From Cliona cf. orientalis (lineage: Eukaryota; Porifera; Demospongiae; Clionaida; Clionaidae): a stretch of 64,000 nt of DNA. Every line of letters begins with the position of its first letter. The first letter of the stretch is position 1. Shown here piece after piece: positions 20,664 to 35,455 of this stretch. The stretch spans positions 1,550,001 to 1,614,000 of the forward strand of contig OZ005694.1 in NCBI GenBank assembly GCA_963930775.1, in the 5' to 3' direction. A model generated the notes under the pieces. That model was not told the DNA's origin and did not search any database. It was given only the letters and a program-made list of their open reading frames with translations. Position numbers and translations under genes: made by a program.

Positions 20664-22593
20664 GATCGATGCAGATACCAAAATAAACTTCATTGCAAAA
20701 TTGAGTGATAATTTTTCAGTTACACATTTATTTTTGATCTCCATTAGTAGTTAAACAATTTACGTGTGCAATTGTAATAATCTAAACTAGTAATTAACTT
20801 CTGTTAGTGAATCCTCAACCATTTCAAATTCATTATTGTTTTTAGTATTTTAAACTTTTGAGGAATAATAATTATTATGTGGTTTTATTATACCAGAAGA
20901 TGGAATCAGTGGGAGAAAACTTTCATAGTCTAGCAAATTACAGGAATAGTTAGCAAGATTTCCACATACACTCTCATGCATTTTAATGTTGTTATGTTTA
21001 ACTTATTAATTAACTAGCCAACTAGCACAGGTGACAGTATTGGCATTAAACTTTATTCTTGTAGTGCAATCAAGTAACACTTTTTTTGCAAATGAAATAG
21101 AGAGAAGAGTTTGAAGGGATTGAGATGGAGTATATAGCTACTGTTACAGTTTACTGGTAGGTCTTTTTAATGCGGTCGCTGCTGCCCTCCGCTGGATCGC
21201 TGTACAAAAGGGTGTAACTTATCTTGACCCGTGGCTGCTTTCTGGCTAAAATTGATCCAGCTACTACATAATTATTATTTGCAATAACATACTTATGCTG
21301 CATCTATATATTCATGATTTACCTTTATTTACGAGTTTATTTCAGAAGTGTACAGCAATACCTCTTCCAGTGTGCTCACTAGCTATCCCTATAAATAATA
21401 GTTAGAGACTGAGTCCAAGGTCTCTACGCCTTTTAAGAGACCCAAAGGTCCTGGTAGCATCTCGAGCGAAAGTGAGGATGCTACTAAGGGCCTGAGGATC
21501 TCTTAAAAGTGTAGAGACCATTGGACAAGGTATCTACTAAGTAATGGATTTAGATTTAGCAACTGTAACGATAACATTTAGCCTGGGGACTAGGCTACTG
21601 TTGCACTGTGCATCTTTCTTTGCCCTTGGCAGCGCAATAATAGACCTATATACCTCTCTAAGAGGTCTATAAGTGAACTGAGAGGTCTTTAAATGAAATA
21701 ATGGACCTCCAACTGACCAATCAGATTGCTGTACTTGTTGTTGTAACTATGTTATTCTAAATTCCACTAGAGTCTATAGAGCAGTTCATGGTAACATTAG
21801 CTACTTGACGGGTCGGCAGATTTAGTGTTCCAACTATAATGTCATAAGAACGTTTGGATCCTTTTAGGAGGTTTATGAATGATTCCAGGAGAATAAAAAT
21901 GATGTGACCAGCTTTGGGACCGTATTATTATTTGGGGGTGACCAGCTTTGGACTGTATTATTATTTGGGGGAGGGGGGTGGACCCGAACAAAAAATCTTT
22001 ATCACAAAGTATAAATTCAAATTAGCTAATAGCATTTCTTATTGATCAAAAAACTACCCAAACTCTCCTAAAAAGATGTCCCATGGCCAAAAACTTGACA
22101 GTGGTGTAAGAAGACGTTTTGGAGTAGAGGCTGGGAATGGTAAATATTTAAATCAATACATTAATGCTGTGGCAGGCTATGCATGCCAACCACAAATCTA
22201 GCTATGGTATGCTACACAGGAAAATTCATCCTCTTAGAGCTATTTACATAAACTTAATATGACCTGCAATAAGAAAAGGGACCATTCATGGTTGTAGTTT
22301 GAAACACGACCAATTTTGTTATGACAATGGCCAGTTTGCTTTCTACAGATGTAGCTAGTAGTGAGTATACTGTATCAGTGTATAGATACCAACAAAAACC
22401 AGATACACCAGGTCCTACAGTATATATTAATTCATGATTACAATATATTATCGTGTATTGTATACTCCATACAAATATTACAATAAGCTACATTGACAAA
22501 ATTAATACAAAGGGTCCTTTTCATACAGCTAGTCACACGGTACATGTAAAAGCCTATAACTCACCAAAAATACAGCAGCTAACTGAGTAGTAC
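20664..22593. other. Intergenic spacer
   Basis: AT-rich, no supported gene. It begins with the family 3' flank and contains a small foldback (21413-21526) and two adjacent copies of a ~35-bp block (tgaccagctttggg ... attatttggggg) at about 21904-21973. Confidence 0.55.
21413..21526. mobile_element. 114-bp foldback element
   Basis: The ends gtccaaggtctctacgcctt and the inverse of aaaagtgtagagaccattgg pair as ~28-bp inverted repeats. An inner inverted pair (ggtagcatc/gatgctac) extends the stem. This is typical of a tiny foldback MITE. No duplication identified. Confidence 0.65.
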
Positions 22594-23663
22594 GGTGGCC
22601 CAGAAGGGCCATACCCATTACCCAATACAATATTTCTCATTACCAATTTCTACTTTTCTCATTACCAGCTTCCAATTTGGTTATTTCTCATTTCCAATTT
22701 TGAGTTTTCTCAGTACTAACTTCCAATTTGGGTGTTTCTTATTTCCAATTTCCAATTTCAAATTTTCTCGTTTTATAATTAACTTGGATAATTATTTCAA
22801 TTTGGGTAGGTACTCTTTGCGGGGTTAGTGAAGTATCATAGTATTGATAGGCGTGTACACATGGAAAGCAAGAGAGGGTGGACAGGTATGCGTTGAAGGT
22901 GGAAACTGGTCGTTAAATACTATTTATACGGTATAGCTACCCTATATGGCTGAGATCACACAGTGCTGGCTATGTTATAGCTACCTAAATAAAAGACCCT
23001 TTTCTTCTGACAACCTTCTGAATTACCCTTGATTAAGGGGGCACTAACATCATTATCTTGGACACCCTCCCCTCTCTGTAATGCAATTTAAGCATAGAGG
23101 GGTGTGGGTGGCTCCAAAGGCCAGGCTGTTGTCATACCTGACAGGTCCTGACTATCAACCTCTTTCCCCTTAACATCATAGCTAATTATTATTATAATGA
23201 CGATAAACAATCATCGTATAAAAAAAGGTCTACGGAGGTTTAGCTAGACATATCACTAGTCTTGTGCCCAGCCCCCTTCACTGTTTTATGCATGAAGGGG
23301 GCTGGGCACAAGACTAACATGTAGCCTCCATGTTGCACAAATGTGGATCAGAGCACATTGGCACATACATACAACTTACTGGCGCCTATGATAGTTAACT
23401 ACACTTGCAAAGAGAATCCACATTGAAGTATCCCAGTTAATAATCCAGTTAACAGAAATGAGAAATACCCAAATTGGAAGTTAGCTAGTATAATGAGAAA
23501 ACTCAAAATCGGAAATGAGAAATAACCAAATTGGAAGTTGGTAATGAGAAAACTCAAAATTGGAAACGAGAAATAATCAAATTGGAAGCTGGTAATGAGA
23601 AAAGTCGAAATTGGTAATGAGAAATATTGTATTGGGTAATGGACATGGCCCTTCTGGGCCACC
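22594..23663. mobile_element. 1.07-kb foldback element with subrepeat arms upstream of copy 3
   Basis: The arms at 22594-22830 and ~23450-23663 are inverted copies starting GGTGGCCCAGAAGGGCC, then cccattacccaatacaatat, then tandem ~50-bp subrepeats built from ttctcattacc and ttccaatttgg. Long subrepetitive arms around unrelated middle DNA define foldback-type elements. The short frames in the arms are not genes. The element ends 5 bp before promoter class B of copy 3. Confidence 0.85.
23257..23316. repeat. Perfect 24-bp hairpin
   Basis: The arms 23257-23280 and 23293-23316 (tagtcttgtgcccagccccc and complement) are perfectly complementary around a 12-nt loop. It lies in the middle of the foldback element and could be a separate nested MITE. 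Confidence 0.9.
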
Positions 23664-23831
23664 ATAGAGTTCTGTTGCGCTAGTCAGATTGATCGAGTCA
23701 TACTGCTGTGTGTCTGTGCATGCACCTTTGCAGGATCTCTCACTCTTCTTAAAAAGCACTTATCTCTTGGCTGTTGTCATATAAACGGTGAAAATAGAAT
23801 ATTATATAATATTATAAGCCCAACGTTAACA
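23664..23831 (+). promoter_or_regulatory. 5' flank, promoter class B (copy 3)
   Basis: Shares ~110 bp with the orphan block at 20498-20608, then an AT-rich stretch with TATA-like atattatataatatt ~30-45 bp upstream of the ATG at 23832. Quite different from promoter class A of copies 2 and 6, so the family has at least two 5' flank types. Confidence 0.6.
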
Positions 23832-25483
23832 ATGACCCTGGTGTCCCTTTTCTTCGTCTTGATATTTGGATCAATTTGCATCAGGCTAACTGAGGGTAAG
23901 GTCTACTATATCAAGCCAGTAAAGCATCTTATCTCTTGCCCTGGAAACAGCAGCTGCCCACCTGGTCAGCTCTGTCACACAATGGACTACTTAGCTGAGC
24001 ATAGCAGTGAGTTCTTTTCATCAGACCACGTCAATGTAACACTGATATTCATGTGTGGAGTCCACAACTATACAAAGGACTTGACAGTACAAAACCTCCA
24101 CTCATTTATCATGAAAGGAACTGCAGAATCCAGAGAGAATGTCATTCTTGACTATCAACATCAATATGTTGGGTGCACAGTTATTCAATTCTTCAATATC
24201 AGCTTTGTGAACATCACAACCCTGACGATGAGATGTCCTGCGATAAATCTTAAAGAGAGCCATATTGCAGTGAAGAGTTCCAACCTCAATGGCTATCCTG
24301 GAATAAGTGAAAGCTTATCCTTCATCTATATTGCAGGAAGAGGCTCACAAGCTTTATTCGACAACTGTATATTCAAAGAAAACTGCTTTATTAGGAGTAA
24401 TCTTAGTGATGGGATAATTGTGAGCAACAGCATATTTCAGTCCTACAGACATCGATTATATTCAATTATTGCTGCCTATTCTAGTGAAGTAACATTAACA
24501 GGAAATGTAAACTTTACCAACGGTACTATACTGATTCACTCTTCATCAGGTACAGCAGTGTATCTAAAAACCACTCACCCTAAGCTCAAATCTTCACTTA
24601 ACATATCACAACAGGTGCAACTGTGTGTTTTGTCAACCTAACCTGCATTGGTGACGGAGGAGCAGTTTACATGTCAGATGGAATGATCACTGTAGGCACT
24701 GATTCATATGTGATATTTACATACAACCGTGCTACACTCGGTGGAGCAATTTGGCTTGCTAATGCAAAATTGATTATTAATAGTGAAGCAAACCTGATTT
24801 TCAGCCACAATTGTGCAACTTCTAATGGTGGAGCTTTAGAATCAGTGAATTCAACAGTTCATGTGAACACAAGTGGTATCACATTTTATAACAATAAAGC
24901 ACCATATGGAGGAGCAATAAATTTTTGTTACGGAACCATGATTATCAACACCAATAAATCAGTAAATTTCACTATGAACTCTGCACGAGTGAAAGGTGGT
25001 GCAATTAATATAGAACTAGGTGTCCACCCCTCTATCATTGTTGGTAATTATTCCAAACTACTCTTTTTCAACAACTCTGCATTTCAAGGAGGTGCTCTCT
25101 ATAGTACCATGCCATCATTACTCATGACCACAGTGGGATATCAGTCGAGAATTCAGTTTATAAACAACACAGCATTTGATGTTGGTGGAGCAGTGTATTC
25201 TCAGTCTTCACCACCTTGCATATTCATGATCACAGACTACTCCGCTAAAATATCTTTTACAGGAAACTATGCACAACGCGGTGTTGGTCACTACATGTAT
25301 GGAGCAAGTGTAAGGGATATTTCATGTTCTGCATTTTTTATAAGTTTTGTGAATGAACAAGGAAAACCTCACTGTTTTCTTCCATATGAAGGTTCCTACC
25401 GTGAACTAAACATTTCCTTTGACCCTGGCTTTGACGAAACTCTATCTCCAGTATCCTCTGCTCCTCAGCGTGTGCATGCATGC
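23832..25483 (+). pseudogene. Copy 3 of the beta-helix membrane family, 5' portion (one frameshift)
   Basis: The ATG at 23832 opens a clear signal peptide (MTLVSLFFVLIFGSICIRL), then the conserved module (SSCPPGQLCHTMDYL, FMCGVHNYTKDL) and beta-helix entry. At ~24606 two extra bases (aacatatcac against aacatcac in paralogs) shift the frame. The correct sequence continues in the next frame to 25483 (NLTCIGDGGAVY ... SAPQRV). Apart from this single 2-nt change the segment is sound, so it may be a very young pseudogene, an allele or a sequencing error. It has one rung fewer than copies 1 and 7 (no MMHI..K rung). Confidence 0.8.
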
Positions 25484-25487
25484 CACT

Positions 25488-27160
<1,673 letters not shown>

Positions 27161-27162
27161 TG

Positions 27163-29163
27163 ATGTGTCTCTGTGACTCCAATGGTAAACCACAGTGTGC
27201 TAATTTCTCATATATTTTCACAAATACCAGTGTTTATCGTGGTGAAACCATCACATTACCTGCATGTATAGTGGGTTATGACTTTGGCACTACAGTTGGA
27301 ACAATCCATGCCAGATCCTTTTATTCAGATTCGTTCTCAAAACAAGACAAATCGCAACAGGCAATTGACAGAGCAAAATGTATTCCTTTCAACTATACAG
27401 TTTACTCAAAACTTGATTATGAACTTTTACTGTTACAAATATCATCTCTGCCAGTATCTGGTTACATTAGCAATGAATATGGTACATATCAAAATATTAT
27501 CAAGAATCAAATATTTTATTATAATTCGTATAATAAGTCTGCAGCTGGTTGCATATACAATGAACTCCTAACGACCCCGATTTTCATAAATATCTCCTTA
27601 CTCCCAGGCTGCCCTCCAGGACTGACTCTTAATCACGATAAAACAACATGCAGCTGTTATCCTGTCTTGACTAACAATGGCTTCAGTTGTTTAGTAAAGA
27701 ACAATACTAGTCTCCTGCAGTGGAATGGCACTGTGTGGATTAACGCAACCTTCAATGAGGGTCATAGCACTGGTATCATGTACAACAAATTCTGTCCCCT
27801 ACTCTACTGCAAGTCAGGTAACAAGACAGTCAACATTGGAGATGATCCCAGTAAGCAGTGTGCCTCCAACCGAACCGGCATCCTGTGTGGTGCCTGCAAG
27901 GATAGCTTTAGCCTGGCAATTGGATCTTCTCGGTGCATTAAATGTCCCAATAGTCATAACGTGGCGCTCCTGCTTGCCTTTGCTGCTGCTGGTGTCCTCC
28001 TTGTGTTCTTTATCCTTGTACTCAACCTCACTGCCACTCAAGGACTCATTAATGGAGTTATTTTCTATGCTAACATTGTATGGGCTCACAAAATAATACT
28101 CTTTCCCACAGATATTGGAGCAAATTATTTATTCACATTTTTTCAAGTTTTTATTGCTTGGCTTAACTTGGATTTTGGAATCGAGACTTTCTTTTTTATT
28201 GGATTGGATGTTTATTGGAAGACATGGCTGCAGTTTCTATTCCCATTCTACATCTGGGCCATTGCTGGTGTTATCATTGTTGCTTGCCGCTACTCCTCTC
28301 GCCTCACTAACCTCATTGGTAGCAGAGCTGTTCCTCTTCTAGCCACACTCTTCCTTCTATCTTACATGAAGCTCCTTCGTACTGTGGTAGATGCCACCTC
28401 AGTTGCAGTGATAGCACAGTACCCACAAAACACCTCCTATGCTGTGTGGTACCTTGATGGAAACCTACGCTACTGCCAGCACCCTCACATTTACCTTTTC
28501 GTAGCGGCCATTGCTACTTTTATATTCTTGTGGCTTCCCTATACACTCGTGCTTCTATTCATTCAGCCTTTGAGGAGAGTGTCTCATCTAAGGCCACTCA
28601 AGTGGATCAATAAGCTAGCCCCTGTCTATGATGCTTACTTCTCTCCTTTGAAGGATAAGCACCGATACTGGTTTGGAGCAATGCTTCTTGTTCGAGGAAT
28701 ACTCTTGGTTCTACTGACAGTAATTTCAGTGGACATTCCAAAACTGAATGTTTTCGCACTGTTCCTGTTTATAGCTTTTTTACGTTTTTTCATATCGATC
28801 AAAAATGTCTACAAGCAAGTAGATGTGAGAGTTCTAGAAAGTTTTATTTTACTGAACCTTATTATCTTGAGTTCTGGAACTCTGTACTATTGGGAATCTT
28901 ATGAATTAAGGTCAAAATTGCTTATGGTATCAATTGGAATTACTTTTGCTCAATTCTGTGTCATTCTTGTTTGGAGTTTGATCAAGCCTTGCCTTAGTGC
29001 TGGTTGGAGATGCAGACGAAATCAAGGCCATTATGTCATCAATGAGATCATTGAAGATGATGACATCGCTCATGAACGAATTGAAGATCCTGAACTTGAA
29101 CCGCTTATCAATGATACTCCTCGGCCCATTACCATGCCAGCTTCTGCTAAATACACAAAATGA
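27163..29163 (+). pseudogene. Copy 3, linker, membrane region and C-terminus (open frame)
   Basis: A single open frame from the transposon to TGA 29161-29163 encodes the Cys-rich linker (CLCDSNGKPQCANFSY, CPPGLTLNHDKTTC, GILCGACKDSFSL), all membrane segments (from ~27955) and the acidic tail with ELEPLI and MPASAKYTK. No stop or shift in 2 kb. If the transposon is spliced and the upstream 2-nt shift is not real, copy 3 would be a full gene. As written it cannot make the full product. Confidence 0.85.
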
Positions 29164-29610
29164 AGCAGATACCCAAACTGTAAAATTAATTAATATTTGG
29201 GATGGATAATTTTTGGCTAGCTAGCTATAAACTTAATTTTACTTTTTTCATTTTTTCATTGATCTCTATAGTATAATTGTTGGTAGGTAGCTACTGAATG
29301 ATTTTGTGTGATTAATGTTAGTAAATTTATTACAGATTTTTGTTTTCACTACTGTGTAGCTATAGCTTAAAGTTTTGAAGAATAATAATTCCGCAGTTTT
29401 TTGCAAAGATTAAAAAAATTATTGGCTGCATCTTAATAAATGTACATGCCATAAATTTCATTTTCAAAAACTTTAAGATTTATGTTTATAGCTACACGAC
29501 ACAGCGCGGCAATAGCAGGCAAAAATAATACATTTCCACATACACGCATTTTAATGATGGAGACAGTTTCTGTGATAAAATTAATCATTATTAGCACAGG
29601 CACGTATATA
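29164..29610. other. 3' flank of copy 3
   Basis: Homologous to the 3' flanks of copies 1, 5 and 7 (gatggataatttttggcta, gtaggtagctactgaatgat, agttttgaagaataataatt). No gene. Confidence 0.6.
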
Positions 29611-29736
29611 ATTCGGGGCGAGCCTGAGCGAGCCCCGAATACACGAGGTACAGGAAGCGGTTTTATATGTATAATTCGGGGCGAGCCTGAGCGAGCCCCG
29701 AATACACGAGGTACAGGAAGCGGTTTTATATGTATA
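29611..29736. repeat. Two 63-bp tandem units, each with a palindrome
   Basis: Units at 29611 and 29674 begin attcggggcgagcctgagcg and contain a self-complementary block (attcggggc ... gccccgaat). Followed by a (TA)n stretch. Confidence 0.9.
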
Positions 29737-29746
29737 TATATATATA

Positions 29747-30820
29747 TGTTTGTGGGGTGATCATTTCAGTGAGGAGAGAGTTAAACTTTAAACGCGTAAG
29801 GTAATGGTCGTCATGCGCATGCGCATATGCTCGCACTTCACCATCGATCTGAGAGACAACTCGAGTGTAGGCAAGGCATAAAACTGGAAAGGTGAGTGCT
29901 GTACCACTCTGGCAAGGCTCAGGTCCACGATTAACATCACTGGTAGACTCCACTTTCCTGAGCATGAAGATGACTGCATGGAGGCTTATCCTCTCAAGGC
30001 TTGGCTACAGGTATAATACTTGGACTCATGATCATGTCATGTAGACTACTAAATATAGTATAGGTGATCAACATCATTGGACTATAGCTATTATACTAGC
30101 AATCTATGATACTGTCACTGTTGTGGTAGCTTCTCAGGCCTAGCTATTGAGGTACCAACCCCATGCATGTGCGCATGCATGCCTGTGTGCTTTCAAAGAA
30201 ATCTTGTGACTTTTGCGAAGGCTCGCCCCGCACAGATGATTTTCATCACCACTAGTATATATATACTTGTATGTATACCGGTATATGTATGTTTGTGGGG
30301 TGATCATTTCAGTGAGGAGAGAGTTAAATTATTTTGAACGCGTAAGGTAATGGTCGTCATGAGCATGCACATACGCCCACACTGCACCATCGATCTGAGA
30401 TGCAACTCACTGGGAGTGGAGGCAAGGCCTAAAACTTGAAAGGTGAGTGGCACTGTACTGTACCACTCTGGCAAGGCTCAGGTCCACGATTAACATCACT
30501 GGTAGACTCCATTTTCCTGAGCATGAAGATGACTGCATGGAGGCTTATCCTCTCAGGGCCTGGCTACAGGTACTTGGACTCATGATCATGGCATATAGAC
30601 TAGCTACCGGTACTAAATATAGCATAGGTGATCAACATTACCGGTATTGGACTATAGCTATTATACTAGCAATCTGTGATACTTTCACTGTCGTGGTAGC
30701 TAGCTATTGAGGTACCAACCCCATGTGCGCATGCATGCCTATGTGCTTTCAAAGAAATCTTGTGACTTTTGCGAAGGCTCGCCCCGCACAGATGATTTTC
30801 AGCAGCACTAGTAATATTAT
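29747..30820. repeat. 542-bp direct tandem duplication
   Basis: Units start at 29747 and 30289 with atgtttgtggggtgatcatt and run through caccatcgatctgag, ccactctggcaaggctcagg, gtccacgattaacatcactg and gactgcatggaggcttatcc to ttgcgaaggctcgccccgca. Substitutions and small indels separate them, so the event is not recent. A segment (gtaccactctgg ... ggctacag then gta) could be an exon with a GT donor in both units, but no protein family is recognised. Confidence 0.85.
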
Positions 30821-33440
30821 TATTATAGCTAGTATAGACATTTCAGTATGTAATTATAATAATTATTATAGTCAAACAGCACTTCCTTGCCAATGTTCTA
30901 CTGAAGTAGAGAATAGCAAACCAAGGAAGCTGCTAAAAGCGTCATGCAGCATGTGTATGTATAGTGTGTTCATATTTGCTGTGTGCATTGTGCTTTAGTA
31001 TATACATACGTGACCAACTATGAGAAATGTTATGGACTACTTGAGACTCTCTGTTGGCAGTACTACCTTATTGTATGAATTTATATTGTTGTGCATGTAA
31101 ATCTACTCCATGTTTGTTCCTGTTATACCATACATAGGTACAAATAATATTATGCATGCTCATAACTACGTTAGCTAATTTTGTAGAAAGTATGTTGGAT
31201 GCTTTCAAAATTTTAACATTATTATAATAATATATACTACAGTCTGCAGCTCTGTAGCTACTGCAAGCAGATTCCTCTCTCATACTAGCTAGTACTAGGC
31301 CAATGTATTATTTTGTAGATTATTCCGGGTGACTCTGATGGCCTTGGAATATACCCCGGTCATGCAGGATACATGTACCATGAATCATCATGATAGCAGC
31401 ATTCTTATAGAAAGGTACACAGTACAGTAACTGGCTTTATATTGAATGTTTTTTATGGAAATTGTCGGTTTCAAACTCAGCACCATCGATTGAATCCAAG
31501 AGTATAATAACAATTAGAATTTTATATGTAGCCATGGACTTTCCTATAATCTGATTGATCAAAAGGAGGTAACTTAGTAGCTAGCTTGTAGGTTTTACTT
31601 AGTTCCTTGTAAATTTGGCCAATAGGATCCACGGCATTATGAGAGCTCCAAGACAAATAGCTGTACTAGCTACTATAGCAACAGTTGTAAAACTCTAAGT
31701 AACTTAGCTCACCTCAACCAATGGGATCCACAGTATTTAGCATCCTTCTGTCCCCTAGGTAACACCATCGCAATGCTTGGATGTCACAGCTCAGGGCCAT
31801 CGGGATATGCTAAATACTGTAGATCCCTTGTCCTCGGTGTCTAATATTACTGATACTGAGGGGAACCTGAATTGACGACCATCCGAGGGAGCACTAGAAT
31901 AGATCTGGATGCCATGCACTATAATTATATCCCTATAGTAGCACTGAATTTAGCTACTTTTCTGAAACAAGCAATATTTGCCCAGTAACTATAAGGGTAT
32001 TGAATAGGTGAATATGGAAAATGGTTCTGTAAATACTTTTAATACAGTTTGTCATCTGTCATCTGTTCAGCCCGCCACTATGGAAACAAGGGGGGCTGAC
32101 CCCCTGAGCTCCCCGCCCCCCCCCCCCCCATCAAGGCTGTACATAGGATTTTTCATGCAGGGGGGCAAATAAAACGATTGCGCGCATAGCGCACGCTAAT
32201 TTTTGCCACGCTCACAAACTTTTTGACCACACCCACCAATAGCGTGTCCAAAGAATTTGGAAAAGTTCTGAAAAGTGGTACAAGGATGCTACAGGCATGA
32301 AGAGCAACCTTAGAGCAGCCGAACAATATGCATATTGCTGGGGATTTACTCCGTTTTCTTGGTTCTACAACCTTTTGAAGTTACTCACTACTGTCTCTCT
32401 TTTTGCTCCTTGCACAGTACTACAGACATGGCACCATACAAACTATGGGCCACCAAGGGTCCCCAGATAATCTACAATATCTCAGCTCTGGTTAGGAGTT
32501 CAGTCACGAAACAAATTGCACCAGATAGCTCACAGAATGAGCTATCATTTGACCTCTTAACCATGTAAATTGGTTGCATAGACGCGCCGCTAGCTTCATT
32601 TTTGTTTGTATTAAGTTTATATGGAGAAAGTGGTTTGGATGGGTATGCCATATTGCCTTGCAATGTTAATTACGATTGAGTTATAAATACTGTTGGATAG
32701 CACTTGCAAATAGCATGATAGTGGGACTTCAATACTGCTTTAGGTTACTGCTGAACCTAGGGCCTCTGTATATCAACTATCTTTAGAGCCGGGCCCAGCA
32801 GAGTGAGTTTCTTTCCACAATACCAAGCTATAACTATTTCTATTAAGGTTACGGGTGACAGTTTGCATCTGAAAATTTTCGCGAGTAACAAGCAATTTGT
32901 ATCTCCACAAGGGAAGCAGCTATGAAGCTGAAATAAAAACGAAATTATAGCTAACATGATGATAGAGACAGCTGTCTCAATACTGAAACGACCTTCCCGA
33001 CGTGAAAGTCAGGCAATGGCTGCCATTGTCACGAACTCTTGTGTCAAGTTTTACCTAGACAAAGGAGTCTAGTCTACTATCTACAGCTTATTTATGAAGT
33101 ACTTAACTTACTCCAGTGCTGGAGTTGGTTCCCAAGTTCATAGAGCCTCCACAAAGGGAAAACTACACAAAAGAAGGTAATTTACGCCAAGCGTAATGGC
33201 GGACCAGGTCGTCAACACGGCTGTCTAGCTGCTTTCTGACAGGTGGCCTTCAAATTTACACCAATTCCAGCCCTGCCCAGATGTCTGAGTAATAAGATAA
33301 ACACTTCCTTACGGTCAAAAGAGAAGCCATCTACATTAACTCCTGTTCGCTATCTAATGCAACACCAATCTGTGCACCGATTGGTTGTAATTGGTAAATG
33401 GTGATAGGGCTGGGCTTTGCTGCTGTGGGAGGGTCATGCC
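30821..33440. other. Intergenic spacer
   Basis: No supported gene. At ~32085-32290 lies a C-run-containing block (ccccctgagctcccc ... gcgcgcatagcgcacgc) that looks like a decayed dispersed repeat. Elsewhere only AT-rich DNA with short chance frames. Confidence 0.5.
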
Positions 33441-33447
33441 CTCCCAC

Positions 33448-33640
33448 TTGCTGCTATATGTGCTGCTGCATGTGCTGCTGCTTGTGCTGCATGTGCATGT
33501 GCTGCTGCATATTCCATATGCTGCATGCATGTGCTGCATGTGCTGCATGTGCTGCATGTGCTGCTTGTGCCACTGCAGGTGCTGCTGCATGTGCCACTGC
33601 CTGTGCTGCATGCTGCATGCATGTGCTGCTGCGTGCGCAG
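33448..33640. repeat. CTG/CATG low-complexity tract
   Basis: About 190 bp of degenerate tgctgcatg / tgctgctg units. All six frames give Cys/Ala/His/Met-rich artefacts; not a gene. Confidence 0.95.
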
Positions 33641-34082
33641 GGGGTTTACCCATTTGCAAATTGCTGGTACAATAATTATTGCCATTTTCAATACTCCTGT
33701 GATGATGGGGAATACCCCAAATAAATAAACCTTATCACCGTAGGTGATCTTCCCCAAGTCACAGGATATCCAAATTATCTAGTAAAGTCTGAGAGAACAC
33801 ACAGCATATTAATTGAATATCATGCAAGATGTTATGAGTATGCGCCAATGCTTGTCCTTATCGCTACCCCCCCCCCCGACCATGGTTGCTTCTGGATTGG
33901 AGTGGGCAAGGGGGGGGGGGGGACAGCCTCTGGCACCTGGGGGAAGAACTTGTGAGAGATTGCGCGAAATAGCCTATCAGCAATGAGATTATTGCTTTCA
34001 GCAATATGTTTGGTAGTTAGGTGCAAGTTATACAATGCGTACGTGAAGTATATAGCATATGCCAGGGGTGTAACTACTGCCC

Positions 34083-35065
34083 TGTTATTGTATCGAACTG
34101 GATCTAGGAGTCCTGCCTAGTTGAATGGCATGTAGTGGCAGCCAAAGCATCGGCAATAACTCCTTTGTGTGGATTGGTTTGTGATCCCTCAATCCTTGCC
34201 AGTGGCGTTGCAGCCTGTTATGCGCTTCAGGCCGATCAGCCCCACCCTGAGCTCCTGCTACCTGCATGTAGCATTTGTAGTGATGTGAGTGATAGGCTCA
34301 GGGCTGTGCAAATGGCATGTAGTGGCAGCCAAAAGCATAGGCAATAGTCCCACACAGAAGTATATAGCATACGCCACTGCTCTGTTATTGTATCGAACTG
34401 GATCTGGGAGTCATACCGAGTTGAATAGCATGTAGTGGCAGCCAAAGCATAGGTAATAACTCCTTTGTGTGGATTGGTCTGTGATCCCTCAATGCTTGCC
34501 AGTGGCGTTGCAGCCTGTTATGTGCTTCAGGCCGATATGCCCCACAGCTCCTGCTACCTGTAGCATTTGTAGTGATTGTAAGGCTCAGGGCTGCATGTGC
34601 AAATGGCATGTAGTGGCAGCCAAAATATAGTTAATAACTCCTTTGTGTGGATTGGTCTGTGATCCCTCAATGCTTGCCAGTGGCGTTGCAGCCTGTCATG
34701 TGCTTCCGGCCGATATGCCCCACAGCTCCTGCTACCTGTAGCATTCGTAGTGATTGTAAGGCTCAGGGCTGTGCAAATGGCATGTAGTGGCAGCCAAAAG
34801 CATAGGCAATAGTCCAACACAGAAGTATATAGCATACGCCACTGCTCCGTTATTGTATCGAACTGGATCTGGGAGTCATGCCGAGTTGAATGGCATGTAG
34901 TGACAGCCAAAGCGTAGGTAATAACTCCTTTGTGTGGATTGGTCTGTGATCCCTCAATGCTTGCCAGTGGTGTCGCAGTCTGTTATGCGCTTCAGGCTGA
35001 TATGCCCCACAGCTCCTGCTACCTGTAGCATTTGTAGTGATTGTAAGGCTCAGGGCTGTGCATGT
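34083..35065. repeat. ~290-bp satellite, about four units
   Basis: Marker tcctttgtgtggattgg occurs at about 34161, 34459, 34639 and 34926, and gttattgtatcgaactggat at 34085, 34385 and 34852. Spacing is 298, 180 and 287 bp, so one unit is shortened. Units share cccacagctcctgctacctg and ggcatgtagtggcagccaaa. The frames of 60-118 codons here repeat with the unit and are not genes. Confidence 0.9.
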
Positions 35066-35331
35066 GGGTGTGTGATTATTCACACCGTGCATGGATGTGC
35101 AACTTCCAAAGGTGCACCCCGTTTCTAGGTCAGACTTGATGTCCGATGTAAGATGTATCCAGTGGTCTATAGCTGCTTGGCTTTGTTTGCTGTGCCAATT
35201 CTTCGGCGAAGGGAATTCAGCCTAGGACCACGATTTTGTATAACTGTTTGCCGGGTGCAACAACCGGGCCTTCGGTGATTAAAGGTGAGTGGGGGGGGGG
35301 GGGGATGAAAAAGGAAAAGCATGCTTCTGAC

Positions 35332-35455
35332 GGATGGTGATGCGCATGGTTGTGAGGTGGCTGGAGAATCGTTGCTGCATATATCTGAAAGGTAGTCTGA
35401 TGCGCATGGTTATGAGGTGGCTGAAGCGTCCTTGCTGCATCTGTCTGAAAGATAG
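35332..35455. repeat. Two ~62-bp tandem units
   Basis: ctgatgcgcatggtt, gaggtggctg and ttgctgcat recur with 62-bp spacing; diverged. Confidence 0.75.

Noticed and set aside
33354..33757. Cys/Ala- and His/Met-rich frames of ~100 codons
   Set aside because: All derive from the CTG/CATG low-complexity tract; every frame stays open because of the repeat.
34083..35128. Several frames of 60-118 codons with similar sequences
   Set aside because: They recur with the ~290-bp satellite period and are a by-product of the repeat.
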